Shown: positions 1 to 9,516 of the stretch, piece by piece
Layout: each line of letters starts with the position of its first letter
Numbering within the stretch: position 1 is the first letter of the stretch
From: Acidovorax sp. Leaf160
GTDB lineage: Bacteria; Pseudomonadota; Gammaproteobacteria; Burkholderiales; Burkholderiaceae_C
Direction of reading: 5' to 3'
NCBI RefSeq assembly: GCF_001424265.1
Contig: NZ_LMOV01000023.1
Location: 1,292-65,291 of the forward strand
DNA length: 64,000 nt
Translations under genes and position numbers: made by a program
The notes under the pieces: model-generated
What the model saw: the letters and a program-made list of their open reading frames with translations, nothing else
What the model was told of the DNA's origin: nothing
Database searches by the model: none

Positions 1-228
1 GGGACGAAGCGCGTCAGCTGAGCACGGGGGCGCCCCCAGGGGAGTCGCTATCGCGCTCCCGAAGCAGGTGAATGTGTGCGGATAGTCTTGATGCTTTGCT
101 CGGATCAGGGATTGTGAGAGGCTCCCTATTGGTGTCGAAGGCGTTGCCGCGTTTCTTGTCGAGCGTGTCTTGCGCACCTTGCACGCTGCCGTGGCTGGGA
201 AAGTAGTGGATGTTGTCGTGCACCCACT

Positions 229-247
229 GGCTTTGTTGCACAAATCG
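229..247 (+). repeat. Left terminal inverted repeat of the IS
   Basis: GGCTTTGTTGCACAAATCG matches the reverse complement of 1266-1284 at 17 of 19 positions. The mismatches are the fifth base and the innermost base. The sequence resembles the ends of IS903-group elements. Confidence 0.92.
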
Positions 248-279
248 GCCCGCCTGACCGGCGCCCGTAGACTGACGGC

Positions 280-1230
280 GTGGCAGAAGCAAAGAACAGG
301 CAGCGCAGCAAGTACCGTACGACGAACTGGAAGGCGTACAACGCGGCGCTGAAGGCGCGGGGCTCGCTGACGATGTGGCTGGATCAGGAGATGCCGTGGC
401 TCGCCACGCCCAGCGGCAAGCGCGGGCGCAGCCCGACCTTCTCGGACGCAGCCATCCAGTTCTGCCTGGGCATCAAGTGCCTGTTCGGCCAGCCCTTGCG
501 GCAGGCGCTGGGCATGGTGCACAGCCTGCTGCGCCTGGCCAAGCTGGACTGGCCCGTGCCGGACTTCAGCACGGTCTGCCGGCGCCAGAAGACTTTGCAG
601 GTCCAACTGAGCTACCAGGCGAGCAAGTCGGCGCTGAATCTGCTGGTCGACAGCACAGGCATCAAGTTCCTGGGCGAAGGCGAGTGGAAACGCAAAAAGC
701 ATGGCGCCGAGTACCGGCGTGAATGGCGCAAGGTCCATCTGGGCATCGACGCGCAGACGCTGGAAATCCGCGCCATCGAGGTGACCAGCAACGCCATTGG
801 CGATGCGCCGATGCTGCCCGAGTTGCTGGCTCAGATTCCTACCGACGAACCCATCGGAAGCGTCTGTGCCGATGGCGCCTACGACACGCGAGACTGCCTG
901 GACGCCATTGCGCAGCGGCAGGCGATGGCAGTGATCCCGCCGCGCAAGAACGCCAGTCACTGGAAGAAGTCCAGTCCAGGCTCGGCGCAGCGCAACGAAG
1001 CCATCCGGGCGTGCAAGCGCCTGGGCCGCAGCATCTGGAAGCAGTGGAGCGGCTACCACCGGCGCAGCCTTGTGGAGACAAAGATGCACTGCTTCAAGCG
1101 ACTGGGCGAGAGGGTGACTGCTCGCACTTTCGAGCGCCAAGTGGTGGAACTGCATGTCCGCGTGGCCTTGCTCAATCGCTTCAGCCAGATCGGGCGTGCG
1201 CAAACCGTGCCGGTGGCTGCTGTGGCATAG
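280..1230 (+). CDS. IS5-family (IS903-group) DDE transposase
   Basis: A 316-residue transposase starting with GTG 33 bp inside the left IS end and stopping 36 bp before the right inverted repeat. It catalyses cut-and-paste transposition of its own element. The DDE triad is visible: first Asp in LLVDSTGIKFLG (about residue 124), second Asp in CADGAYD (about residue 196), and Glu in SLVETKMHCFKRLG (about residue 264) with the Y(2)R(3)E(6)K-like spacing of the IS4/IS5 superfamily. An N-terminal winged region (about residues 10-110) would bind the inverted repeats. Length is normal and no frameshift is seen, so the enzyme may be active. A GTG start was chosen because no ATG is available in frame upstream within the element. 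Confidence 0.93.
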   Translation: MAEAKNRQRSKYRTTNWKAYNAALKARGSLTMWLDQEMPWLATPSGKRGRSPTFSDAAIQFCLGIKCLFGQPLRQALGMVHSLLRLAKLDWPVPDFSTVCRRQKTLQVQLSYQASKSALNLLVDSTGIKFLGEGEWKRKKHGAEYRREWRKVHLGIDAQTLEIRAIEVTSNAIGDAPMLPELLAQIPTDEPIGSVCADGAYDTRDCLDAIAQRQAMAVIPPRKNASHWKKSSPGSAQRNEAIRACKRLGRSIWKQWSGYHRRSLVETKMHCFKRLGERVTARTFERQVVELHVRVALLNRFSQIGRAQTVPVAAVA

Positions 1231-1265
1231 GTCCGTCCGGGGTGGGGGTCATGCCGTCCGAAAAT

Positions 1266-1284
1266 GGATTTGTGCAACAGAGCC
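1266..1284 (-). repeat. Right terminal inverted repeat of the IS
   Basis: GGATTTGTGCAACAGAGCC is the near-perfect inverted copy of 229-247. It defines the right boundary of the element. The interrupted gene resumes at 1285. Confidence 0.92.
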
Positions 1285-1336
1285 GCACAGACCGAGCACC
1301 GTAGTCTTCATCAAACTCGGGAATCTTTCCCCTCAT

Positions 1337-1642
1337 ACCCACCCGCACACGAACCGCTGAATCGATAGTGTGCGGTGCGGTGCGGTGCGGTGCGGTGCGG
1401 GCAGTCAGCGTGCGGCGAGTTGACCGAGTCGCATCAACGGGCATGCAAGTGCATCAGGCAGCCCTTGCATGAATCTCTCCGTTGAGCGCAACTGCGGACT
1501 CGAACGGTCTGCAGCGTTGGACACCCTCGCCTTTGGCGCAGCCGCTGCCGGGGCGTGCGCCCTGCAGCCCGCCCCGTCCATGGCGCCCGTTCCGCGCAGT
1601 TCGTGCAGGGCACCTCTAGCGCCAGTTGGATGGGCTTGCCCC
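1337..1642. other. Intergenic region between the disrupted gene and the acylase gene
   Basis: About 300 bp without a supported gene. It holds the TGCGG pentamer repeat (1371-1400) in the upstream region of the disrupted minus-strand gene and lies 3' of the acylase gene (stop at 1643). The long open frames here are GC-driven shadows. I see no clear terminator or promoter. Confidence 0.6.
1371..1400. repeat. Pentanucleotide tandem repeat (TGCGG)6
   Basis: Six perfect, uninterrupted copies of TGCGG. They lie 34 bp upstream of the ATG at 1336 of the disrupted minus-strand gene, or inside its coding sequence if the upstream in-frame ATG at 1444 is used. A change of one unit would then shift the frame. 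Such repeats are prone to slippage. Confidence 0.9.
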
Positions 1643-4159
1643 CTACTGCCCAACCGCCTCGCTGATCGTCACCGTACGGTAATCCTTGTCCCCGGTGATC
1701 TCCGACTCTGCGAACGGCACGCGTAGCCACTGCTTGGCGCCGTAGGCGCGGGTGTAGTCGCCGTAGTGCGCCGAGGCCGGGTCGTCGGAGAGCGAGAAGG
1801 TGAGGAAGGTGTGCGCCTGCACGCCGCCCTGCGGGAAGCTCACCACCTGCATGTAGCTGTTGCCGTGCGGCTGGCCGTCCATGGTGTAGCCGCCGCGCTC
1901 GAGCGGGTTTTCCGAGCAGGTGATGGTGAAGTAGCCCACATCGCCGCAGCCGCCATAGAGGGCGATGCGCTGGCCGCCGCGCGTGGCGAAGAGCAGGTCG
2001 CCGCGCTGCGCGTCCATGGCGAAGCCGCTTTGCACCACCTGGGCGACCGCGCCCGCGAAGGCGGTGCGTAGCGCGGGGGCGGCGCTCGGGCTCAGGTCGC
2101 GCGGCGTGTTCAGCGGGTCGCTGGCACTGAACGGCACGGCGTAGAGCTGGGCGGCGGGCACGGCGGCCTGGGCGCGGCGCCAGAAGGCGTCCCACACGTG
2201 CGAGCCGCGGGCGGTGGTGTTGCCGGTGTTGTCCCAGGAGCGCAGGGCGGCGCAGGCGGCCGCCGCGTCGGTGCCGGCACTGCCCGTGCACACCATGTCC
2301 AGCGCCTGGTCCTTGAACCGCTCGGCGCTGTACACACGGCTGTTCAGCACCATCTGGCGGACGATGGCGCTGGAAGCCTGCGTGCCCGCATAGCCGTCGG
2401 TGCCCGCCAGGCGCTGCTGCGCCATGGTGTGGCCCAGGCGCGTGCGCAGGGTCTGCGGCGTGCCGGTGGCGCCGAAGATGGCCGGGTAGCCCGTGAGCGG
2501 TGCGCCAGGGTTGGCCAGCCAATAGCTGTCGTTCATGTTGGCCACGTAGTCGCCGCGCAGCAGGCGCGGCATGCGCGCAGGCCCCACGGCGCCTTTCTGG
2601 ACGGAATCGGTGTCGGTCTGCCAATCGCAGGCGCTGCGCGAGCCGTCGAAGAACGGCACGTTGGGCAGCGCGGCAGCCACGGCGCGGCCGGCGGCGGTGG
2701 TGCACGACGCCACCTGGTCGGGCGAGACGTTGGGCACGGCGCCGATGTCGGCATACCAGGTGCGGCCATCTCCCCGGCCCACCGCCACGGTGTTGACCCA
2801 CGGAATGGCGGACTCTTCCCGCTGGATGGCGATGAATTCGTCCAGCGACTTGGCCTGATTCCAGCGCATCCAGTTGCGGAAGGTGCGCAGGTTGTCGCCA
2901 TTGATGTCGCGGATCGCATAGGCCGTGGTCTGGTTCCAGCCCAGCGCCGGGTTCAGCGCGGAGAGGTTCACCATCGGGCCGTATTCGGAGCGGTAGAGGG
3001 TCCGCGTCACGTCGGCCGTGCCGCCCGACGCGGTGCGCGTGGGCACGGTGATGGTGCTGGCCGTCATCTTGACCGGGCGGCCATCGCGCAGGTAGCTGGT
3101 GGGGTCGCCCGAGGCCAGGCTCAGCTGGTAGAAGCCGAAGCGCCGCGCGGTGGACACGGTGTGGCTCCACGCCACGTTGTCGTTGAAGCCGATCAGCACC
3201 ACGGGTATGCCCAGGAAGGACACGCCGCTCACGTTCAGCTCGCCGGGGATGGTGATCTGCGCCTGGTAGAAGCGATCGGGCCCCTTCCAGAACCAGTGCG
3301 GGTTGCCGAACAGCACCGAGCTGCCCTCGCCCGTCACCGCCGCGCCGAAGCCGTACATGTTGCTGCCGATGCCCAGGGTGCCGCCTACCTGCAGGTCGGG
3401 CGTGCGGGTGCGGGCCGGGTCGATGGCGGCCACCTGCAGCGCGGCGGCGCCTGGCGCCTTGGTGGTGGCAGCAGCAGCCTGCGCCACCGGCCCGGCCTTG
3501 CCGGCGGCCGGCGCCGTCGCGTTGGCGATGGCCGCGGCAAAGTTGCTGTAGCCGCCTGCCAGGTTGGCGGCGATCATGCGCCGCCACACGTCCCCCTCGG
3601 TCACGGGCGCGACCCAGTCCTCGTTGCGGCAGGCCGCATGCGCCGTGGCGCCCACGTCGCTGCCGCCGGCCTTCACGCTGCGCACGTAGCGGTTGTAGCC
3701 GGCCGTGAAGCCCTGCACCATCTGGCGCAGGTTCTCGGGCTGCGCGGCGACCATGCGATCGACCACGTCGGCTGAGATGACGTGGCGATGGAAGAAGTCG
3801 GAATCGATATTGCTCGGCCGCCCCAGCGTGCTGTCGTAGAGCACCTGCGTGTCGCCGCCCAGATAGCGCGACCGCTCGCCGCGGTAGGTGAGAAAGCCGT
3901 CGGCCAGGGTGCAGAGGTTGTCCTGCGCCTGGACATAGCCGTAGCCATAGCCCGCACCCTGCCAGTTGGCGGCCTTGATGTGCGGAACGCCCATGCTGGT
4001 GCGCCGGATCTCCGCATTGAGCGCCGTGCCCGAACCACCTCCCCCCCCGCCGCCACCGCCTCCCCCACCGCCGTTGTCGCTGCCACCGCCGCAGGCGGCA
4101 AGCGCTGCCAGGGCCAGCAAGGAAAGCGGCCGGGTGCCGCTGCGGACGATGGAATGCAT
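1643..4159 (-). CDS. Penicillin acylase family lipoprotein (aculeacin/AHL acylase-like Ntn hydrolase)
   Basis: An 838-residue N-terminal-nucleophile hydrolase that would cleave amide bonds of N-acyl compounds in the cell envelope; family members hydrolyse beta-lactams, aculeacin A or acyl-homoserine lactones. The start at 4159 has a GGAGA ribosome site 6-7 bases upstream and opens a lipoprotein signal (LLALAALAAC, Cys at about 22), followed by a run of some 13 glycines forming a flexible tether. The alpha chain carries MGVPHIKA. The beta-chain nucleophile Ser is in LGIGSNMYGFG (about residue 270), where autocleavage frees the Ser, as in aculeacin A acylase. IGFNDNVAWSHTV and the downstream Asn-rich region fit the oxyanion and catalytic Asn positions. 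Length matches the family. Substrate cannot be read from sequence. Confidence 0.88.
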   Translation of the reverse strand: MHSIVRSGTRPLSLLALAALAACGGGSDNGGGGGGGGGGGGGSGTALNAEIRRTSMGVPHIKAANWQGAGYGYGYVQAQDNLCTLADGFLTYRGERSRYLGGDTQVLYDSTLGRPSNIDSDFFHRHVISADVVDRMVAAQPENLRQMVQGFTAGYNRYVRSVKAGGSDVGATAHAACRNEDWVAPVTEGDVWRRMIAANLAGGYSNFAAAIANATAPAAGKAGPVAQAAAATTKAPGAAALQVAAIDPARTRTPDLQVGGTLGIGSNMYGFGAAVTGEGSSVLFGNPHWFWKGPDRFYQAQITIPGELNVSGVSFLGIPVVLIGFNDNVAWSHTVSTARRFGFYQLSLASGDPTSYLRDGRPVKMTASTITVPTRTASGGTADVTRTLYRSEYGPMVNLSALNPALGWNQTTAYAIRDINGDNLRTFRNWMRWNQAKSLDEFIAIQREESAIPWVNTVAVGRGDGRTWYADIGAVPNVSPDQVASCTTAAGRAVAAALPNVPFFDGSRSACDWQTDTDSVQKGAVGPARMPRLLRGDYVANMNDSYWLANPGAPLTGYPAIFGATGTPQTLRTRLGHTMAQQRLAGTDGYAGTQASSAIVRQMVLNSRVYSAERFKDQALDMVCTGSAGTDAAAACAALRSWDNTGNTTARGSHVWDAFWRRAQAAVPAAQLYAVPFSASDPLNTPRDLSPSAAPALRTAFAGAVAQVVQSGFAMDAQRGDLLFATRGGQRIALYGGCGDVGYFTITCSENPLERGGYTMDGQPHGNSYMQVVSFPQGGVQAHTFLTFSLSDDPASAHYGDYTRAYGAKQWLRVPFAESEITGDKDYRTVTISEAVGQ

Positions 4160-4425
4160 GGTGTGTCTCCGGTGAGGGGGCCGGTGCGCCGGGGTGGCGC
4201 CGCAGCGGCCTGGCGCGGGTCTTGTCGTTGCCCGCTCGCGGGGTTCGTCGCCCTCTGATGCCGGCACGCTGCCGTCGGGGCCTTGCCAGCATGGGCCGAT
4301 CGCGGCGTTCTGTCCATCGGTTCACGCCCGAGGGTATTCTTGGCTGCACTTCCCGCTTTTTCGCCGCGTAGCGGTTCCTCTGATCGGCCCGCCCCCGAAC
4401 CGCAGCCGGGCCCCACATCGCACCC

Positions 4426-5658
4426 ATGCCCCCTTCTTCCCACCCACCGCTGCCCACCAAGGAACAGATCGCGCTGCTGCCGCTGTTCGAGGGGCTGGAT
4501 CTCGACCGCATCCGCCTGATCCGCACCGACGCCGACGCGGCTGCCGCGCTGCAGGCGTTGATCGATCTGCCCGTGCTGGGCTTCGACACCGAATCCAAGC
4601 CCACGTTCGTGCGCGGCGACGTGTCGGATGGCCCGCACTTGGTGCAGTTCGCCACCCTGGAGCAGGGCTGGCTGTTCCAGCTGAACACGCCCGGCTGCCG
4701 CCGCGCCGTCCAGGCCCTGCTGGCCGCGCCGCACCTGGTGAAGGCCGGCTTCGGGCTGGACAACGACCGCAGCCAGCTGGCGCGGTCGCTGGGCGGGCCG
4801 GTGCATGCGCTGCTCGACCTCGACAACGTGCTGCGGCGCCTGGGCCACCCCCGGTCGATGGGCGTCAAAACCGCGATCGCATTGCTGTTCGGCCAGCGCT
4901 TCGTCAAGTCCAAGAAGATCGGCACATCGAACTGGGCGCAGCCGCAGCTCACCGATGCGCAGCAGCGCTACGCAGCCAACGACGCGTATGCGGCGCTGCG
5001 CGTGTACGAGGCGCTGCAAGCGGCATCGCCGACCCGCCCGCTGATGGATGTGCCAGGCGCAGCAGACGCCGCTACCCCCGCGCAGTCCCCGGCAGGCGCC
5101 ACCGGCACCCGCGCCCGGGCGGAGCGGCCCGTCCGCCAGCCGGCAAGGACTGCCAGCCCCGCAGCAGAGGTCGCCCCCCAGCCCGCGCCCCGCTCCGGCG
5201 CCGAACGTCCTGCCGCCGATGCGGCCTCGGATGTGCAGAGCCTCCAGGTCCGCCAGAGCGTGCCGGTGCTGCCCATCGATGGCGTCGACGAAGCCTTGCG
5301 CTTCTACGTCGGGCTGCTGGGTTTCTCGGTGAACTGGCGGTTGCCCGACACGCAACACGCTGCAACCCAAGCAGATGTTGCGGCAGAGCCCGCAACGCTG
5401 TTGGCCGCTTCCGGACCGCCGCGCTATCTGCAGGTCTCGCGCGCCGGCTGCGTGCTGCACCTGTCGGAGGACGAACGTGACGGCACGCCGGGCGCCACGG
5501 TGGTGCTGCGCTGCGAGGGCCTGGTGGCGTTCCACGCCGAACTCACCGCGCGCGGATACGCCACCCGCCGGCCGGGCGTGGAGAAAGCGCCGTGGGGCGG
5601 GGATCTGATGACGCTGACCGACCCCTTCGGTAACCGGCTCAGGTTCGTGGAGGATTGA
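4426..5658 (+). CDS. RNase D-like 3'-5' exonuclease fused to a glyoxalase-fold (VOC) domain
   Basis: A 410-residue two-domain protein in one uninterrupted frame. Residues about 20-200 form a DEDDy 3'-5' exonuclease domain of the RNase D/WRN type: LGFDTESKP supplies the first Asp and Glu, KAGFGLDND the second Asp, and RYAANDAYAALRVY the Tyr and final Asp. An Ala/Pro-rich linker (about 205-280) follows. Residues about 285-410 form a bleomycin-resistance/glyoxalase superfamily domain (VLPIDGVDEALRFYVGLLGF at its start; LTDPFGNRLRFVED at its end). No HRDC domain is present, so it is not RNase D itself. Nucleic-acid trimming is likely for the first half; the role of the second half is unknown. It is transcribed divergently from the acylase gene. 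Confidence 0.85.
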   Translation: MPPSSHPPLPTKEQIALLPLFEGLDLDRIRLIRTDADAAAALQALIDLPVLGFDTESKPTFVRGDVSDGPHLVQFATLEQGWLFQLNTPGCRRAVQALLAAPHLVKAGFGLDNDRSQLARSLGGPVHALLDLDNVLRRLGHPRSMGVKTAIALLFGQRFVKSKKIGTSNWAQPQLTDAQQRYAANDAYAALRVYEALQAASPTRPLMDVPGAADAATPAQSPAGATGTRARAERPVRQPARTASPAAEVAPQPAPRSGAERPAADAASDVQSLQVRQSVPVLPIDGVDEALRFYVGLLGFSVNWRLPDTQHAATQADVAAEPATLLAASGPPRYLQVSRAGCVLHLSEDERDGTPGATVVLRCEGLVAFHAELTARGYATRRPGVEKAPWGGDLMTLTDPFGNRLRFVED

Positions 5659-5793
5659 AGCCGTGAATATCGGGGCCGCTTCCCGGCGAACCCGCCGCGC
5701 CAAAGCCTTCGGCCGCGCCGTCGGCCCTGCGCTGGCCCCGGAACACGCGCGCTGACTGATGCAGGCTGCGCTGCGGCGCAGGCCTGCGCCGGA

Positions 5794-5814
5794 ATGCTAT
5801 GTTTTTTATAGCAT
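5794..5814. repeat. AT-rich hairpin, possible terminator between convergent genes
   Basis: ATGCTAT and ATAGCAT pair perfectly around a GTTTTTT loop, in the space between the convergent exonuclease and adenine deaminase genes. The hairpin is followed by GCGCTTATAGGATAA. The AT-rich composition contrasts with the neighbourhood and resembles a dispersed element also seen at 22493 and inside mutL (37369). Confidence 0.5.
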
Positions 5815-5859
5815 CAGGCGCTTATAGGATAATCGCCCAGGCCCGTTTTGACCCTGAAT

Positions 5860-7059
<1,200 letters not shown>

Positions 7060-7854
7060 TCAGGCCAGCGCGCGCACCGAATTGCTCAGCGACCTAGCGC
7101 AGGCCAGCAACGCGGGCGCGAGGCGCTTCTCGGCCTCTTCCAATGTCCACCTACTGGTAGGCGCCACGACGTGCACCGCCGCCACGGGCCGACCTTGGCC
7201 GCCCACGATGGGGGCTGCCAGTGTCATGTCGCCCAGAAACAGCTCTTCCCGGTTGACCGCATAACCGCGCTGCCGGGTGACTCGCAACTCTTCCTGCAAC
7301 GCCCGCTCATCCGTCAGGGTGTGGCGGGTGTGCGCAACCCGCTCGGACTGCCCGATCAAGGCCGCAGCCTCCGCCTCGGGCAGCGCACTGAGGAACGCCC
7401 GCCCCGACGCCGTGCAGTACATCGGAATGCGGCTGCCGATGGGCATGTGCACCGGCACGAACTGGGCACTGACGAAACGCGCCACGTACACCATCTCCGC
7501 GCCGTCGGCCTCGGTCAGGCAGGTGGTTTCGGTGGTGACATTGGTCAGTTCTGAAAGAAAAGGGTTCGCCAGATCGATGAGCGGATTGCCCGCCAGGTAG
7601 TTGAACCCGATGCGCAGCACCCTGGACGTGAGCTCATAGCGCCGGGTCTGCGGGTGTTTGCGTACGTAGCCCAGTTGCTCCAGCGTGTAGATCATGCGCT
7701 GCGCAGAGCTGCGGCTGATGCCGGCAGCCTGGGCCACCTCGGCAAAGGTCATGCCCCCGCGCTGCGCGCGGAAGGCACAGAGCACGTCCAACCCTTTCTC
7801 CAGCGACTGGTTGAAAAGGCGGCTGACGTCGTCATCGGTGGGCTCGGAAGGCAT
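7060..7854 (-). CDS. IclR-family transcriptional regulator
   Basis: A 264-residue regulator with the IclR layout: an N-terminal winged helix-turn-helix (about residues 12-70, with MTFAEVAQAAGISRSSAQRM as the recognition region) and a C-terminal GAF-like effector domain (about 80-260, including PMYCTASGRAFLSALPE and the ligand-pocket stretch LFLGDMTLAAPI). It is transcribed divergently from the amino-acid ABC transporter gene at 8078 and probably controls that operon, itself, or both. The 223-bp shared intergenic region carries the inverted repeat AATCGC-ATA-GCGATT (7884-7898), 30-45 bases from this start. The effector is unknown; by context an amino acid or derivative is plausible. Confidence 0.92.
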   Translation of the reverse strand: MPSEPTDDDVSRLFNQSLEKGLDVLCAFRAQRGGMTFAEVAQAAGISRSSAQRMIYTLEQLGYVRKHPQTRRYELTSRVLRIGFNYLAGNPLIDLANPFLSELTNVTTETTCLTEADGAEMVYVARFVSAQFVPVHMPIGSRIPMYCTASGRAFLSALPEAEAAALIGQSERVAHTRHTLTDERALQEELRVTRQRGYAVNREELFLGDMTLAAPIVGGQGRPVAAVHVVAPTSRWTLEEAEKRLAPALLACARSLSNSVRALA

Positions 7855-7883
7855 GAACGAAGTATACCGACCAGCCGCAAAAA

Positions 7884-7898
7884 AATCGCATAGCGATT
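7884..7898. promoter_or_regulatory. Candidate IclR operator (AATCGC-N3-GCGATT)
   Basis: A perfect 6-bp inverted repeat with a 3-bp spacer in an AT-rich stretch between divergent iclR and the ABC operon. The half-site ATCGCT-like sequence recurs at about 7931-7938 (CATATCGCTC). Position and symmetry fit an IclR-dimer operator. Assignment is inference. Confidence 0.45.
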
Positions 7899-8077
7899 CA
7901 TATAAAGCGACTAGTAGTTTTCACCAATTTCATATCGCTCCAATTGAATCGAAGATGGCATTGATCTTGCACTTGTGCCGCTGCCGGTTTTGGACTGCCG
8001 TGTCCACCCGACTGCCTCGCCGAGGGGGTATCTCCCCGTACCCACGCTTTACCTGCCCGCAACCAAGGAGTCCTGTC

Positions 8078-8848
8078 ATGCACGCTCTCTCTCGCCACCT
8101 CCGCCACCTGTCCCTCGGCCTGCTCGCCGCGGTCGCCATGCACACCGCCGGTGCGCAGGGTGCCGCGCCTGCCAGCTACAACGTGGGAGCGACGGCGACG
8201 GGCATTCCCTTCACCTTCCTCGATATCAAGACCAACAGCATCCAGGGCATGATGGTCGACACGGTGCAAGCGGTCGGAAAGGCGGGCGGCTTCACCGCCA
8301 ACGTCCAGCAGACGACGTTCGCGGCGCTGATCCCCTCGCTCACCGCCAGCAAGATCGACATCGTCTCGGCCGCCATGCTGAAGACCCCCGCGCGCCAGCA
8401 GGTGGTGGACTTCAGCGACCCGGTGTACTCGTACGGCGAAGGCTTGATCGTCAAGGCCGACGACGCCCGCGCCTATGCCTCGCTCGACGACCTGAAGGGC
8501 GAGGTGGTGGGCGCGCAGGTGGGCACGGTGTTCCTGGACATGCTGCAGAAAAAGGGCATCTTCAAGGAGGTGCGCAGCTACGACTCGGTGGCCGACCTGA
8601 CGCGCGACCTGGCGCTGGGCCGCATCAAGGCAGGCCTGGCGGACCAGCCCATCCTGGCCTACCAGATCCGGCAGAACACCTTCCAGGGCGTCAAGCTGGC
8701 CGAGGGCTACAAGCCGTCGAACGTGGGCGACGTGTGCCTGGTCGTGCGCAAGGGCGATGCGGAGACGCTGCAGCGCCTGAACAAGGCCATCGCGTCGATC
8801 AAGGCCGACGGAACACTCGCCCAGATCACCAAGAAGTGGGGCATCTGA
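8078..8848 (+). CDS. Polar amino-acid ABC transporter, periplasmic binding protein
   Basis: A 256-residue family 3 (SBP_bac_3) solute receptor. Residues 1-27 are a Sec signal peptide ending near AGAQGA. The mature protein shows the expected [20 protein letters not shown] binding region and the [23 protein letters not shown] hinge motif, with the usual family length. The start at 8078 is set by AAGGAG at 8065-8070. It delivers a polar amino acid to the membrane complex encoded immediately downstream (5-bp gap). In this context it may bind D-amino acids or N-substituted amino acids. The specificity is not readable from sequence. Confidence 0.9.
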   Translation: MHALSRHLRHLSLGLLAAVAMHTAGAQGAAPASYNVGATATGIPFTFLDIKTNSIQGMMVDTVQAVGKAGGFTANVQQTTFAALIPSLTASKIDIVSAAMLKTPARQQVVDFSDPVYSYGEGLIVKADDARAYASLDDLKGEVVGAQVGTVFLDMLQKKGIFKEVRSYDSVADLTRDLALGRIKAGLADQPILAYQIRQNTFQGVKLAEGYKPSNVGDVCLVVRKGDAETLQRLNKAIASIKADGTLAQITKKWGI

Positions 8849-8852
8849 GGTC

Positions 8853-9516
8853 ATGTCCCCATTCCTTCAGCATGCGCGGGATTTCCTTCCCATCCTGCTG
8901 CAGGGGGCAGTGGTCACGGTGCAGGTCACCGTGCTTGCCTTCCTGCTCAGCAGCGTGCTCGGGCTGCTGCTCGCGCTCGGCAAGCTCTCACCGGTGCGCG
9001 CGATATCGATCGCCGCGTCCACGCTGATCAACGTGATCCGGGGGCTGCCGATCATCGTGCAGCTCTTCTACATCTATTTCGTGCTGCCGGATTTCGGCGT
9101 GCAGTTGACAGCCTTCCAGGCCGGCGTGATCGGGCTGGGCATTGCCTATTCCGCCTACCAGGCCGAGAACTTCCGCGCCGGCATCGAGGCCGTTGGACTC
9201 GGGCCAGCGCGAAGCGGCGCTGGCCATGGGCATGCGCCCCGCCCTGCTGATGCGGCGCGTGATCCTGCCGCAGGCCTTCCGCATCGCGCTGCCACCCTAC
9301 GGCAACACGCTGGTGATGATGCTCAAGGATTCGTCGCTGGTCTCCACCATCACGGTGGCCGAGATGACGCGGGCGGGCCAGCTCATCGCCTCCTCCACCT
9401 TCCAGAACATGACCGTCTACACGCTGGTGGCATTGCTCTACCTGGCGATGAGCCTGCCGCTCGTGGCCTGCCTGCGGCGGCTGGAGCGCCGGCTGGGCGC
9501 GGGGAGCCGCCGATGA
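8853..9516 (+). pseudogene. Polar amino-acid ABC permease with a +1 frameshift
   Basis: The first 114 or so codons encode a normal HisM/GlnP-type permease N-terminus ([34 protein letters not shown]). The frame then breaks. The rest of the permease, including the EAA loop ([20 protein letters not shown]) and the last membrane segments, continues in another frame from about 9195 to the TGA at 9514-9516. The sequence GCCGTTGGACTCGG at 9190-9203 has one extra base relative to the expected GCC GTG GAC TCG G (Val-Asp-Ser). Removing one T restores the family sequence. As written, the upstream frame reads on without a stop into the downstream ATPase. This is either a real mutation inactivating the importer, a sequencing error, or less likely a recoding site. 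Confidence 0.85.

Larger units (their letters stand above)
229..1284 (+). mobile_element. Complete IS5-family element, IS903 group
   Basis: The element is 1056 bp, almost exactly the length of IS903. It has terminal inverted repeats of 18 bp (GGCTTTGTTGCACAAATC at the left; one mismatch at the right, GGCTCTG...) and carries a single intact DDE transposase. IS903-group elements make 9-bp target duplications. Here the 9-mers flanking the ends (220-228 and 1285-1293) agree at only 6 of 9 positions, so the duplication has decayed or was never made. The element interrupts a minus-strand reading frame. Confidence 0.93.
14..1336 (-). pseudogene. Small gene of unknown function split by an IS element
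   Basis: On the minus strand an ATG at 1336 opens 17 codons (MRGKIPEFDEDYGARSV) that run into the IS end at 1284. On the other side of the IS, from 228 down to a TGA at 14-16, the same reading frame continues without a stop (WVHDNIHYFPSHGSV and onward, about 70 codons). Joining the flanks with or without a 9-bp duplication keeps the frame, giving a protein of roughly 85-90 residues. I do not recognise the family and propose no function. The true start could lie further upstream, because the frame stays open to an ATG at 1444 and passes through the TGCGG repeat. Reading the two pieces as one gene is inference from frame continuity. Confidence 0.4.

Noticed and set aside
1434-4952. A 1172-codon minus-strand open frame
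   Set aside because: It is antisense or shifted relative to the well-supported acylase and exonuclease genes. High GC content keeps wrong frames open; composition is Arg/Ala/Pro-rich without any family motif.
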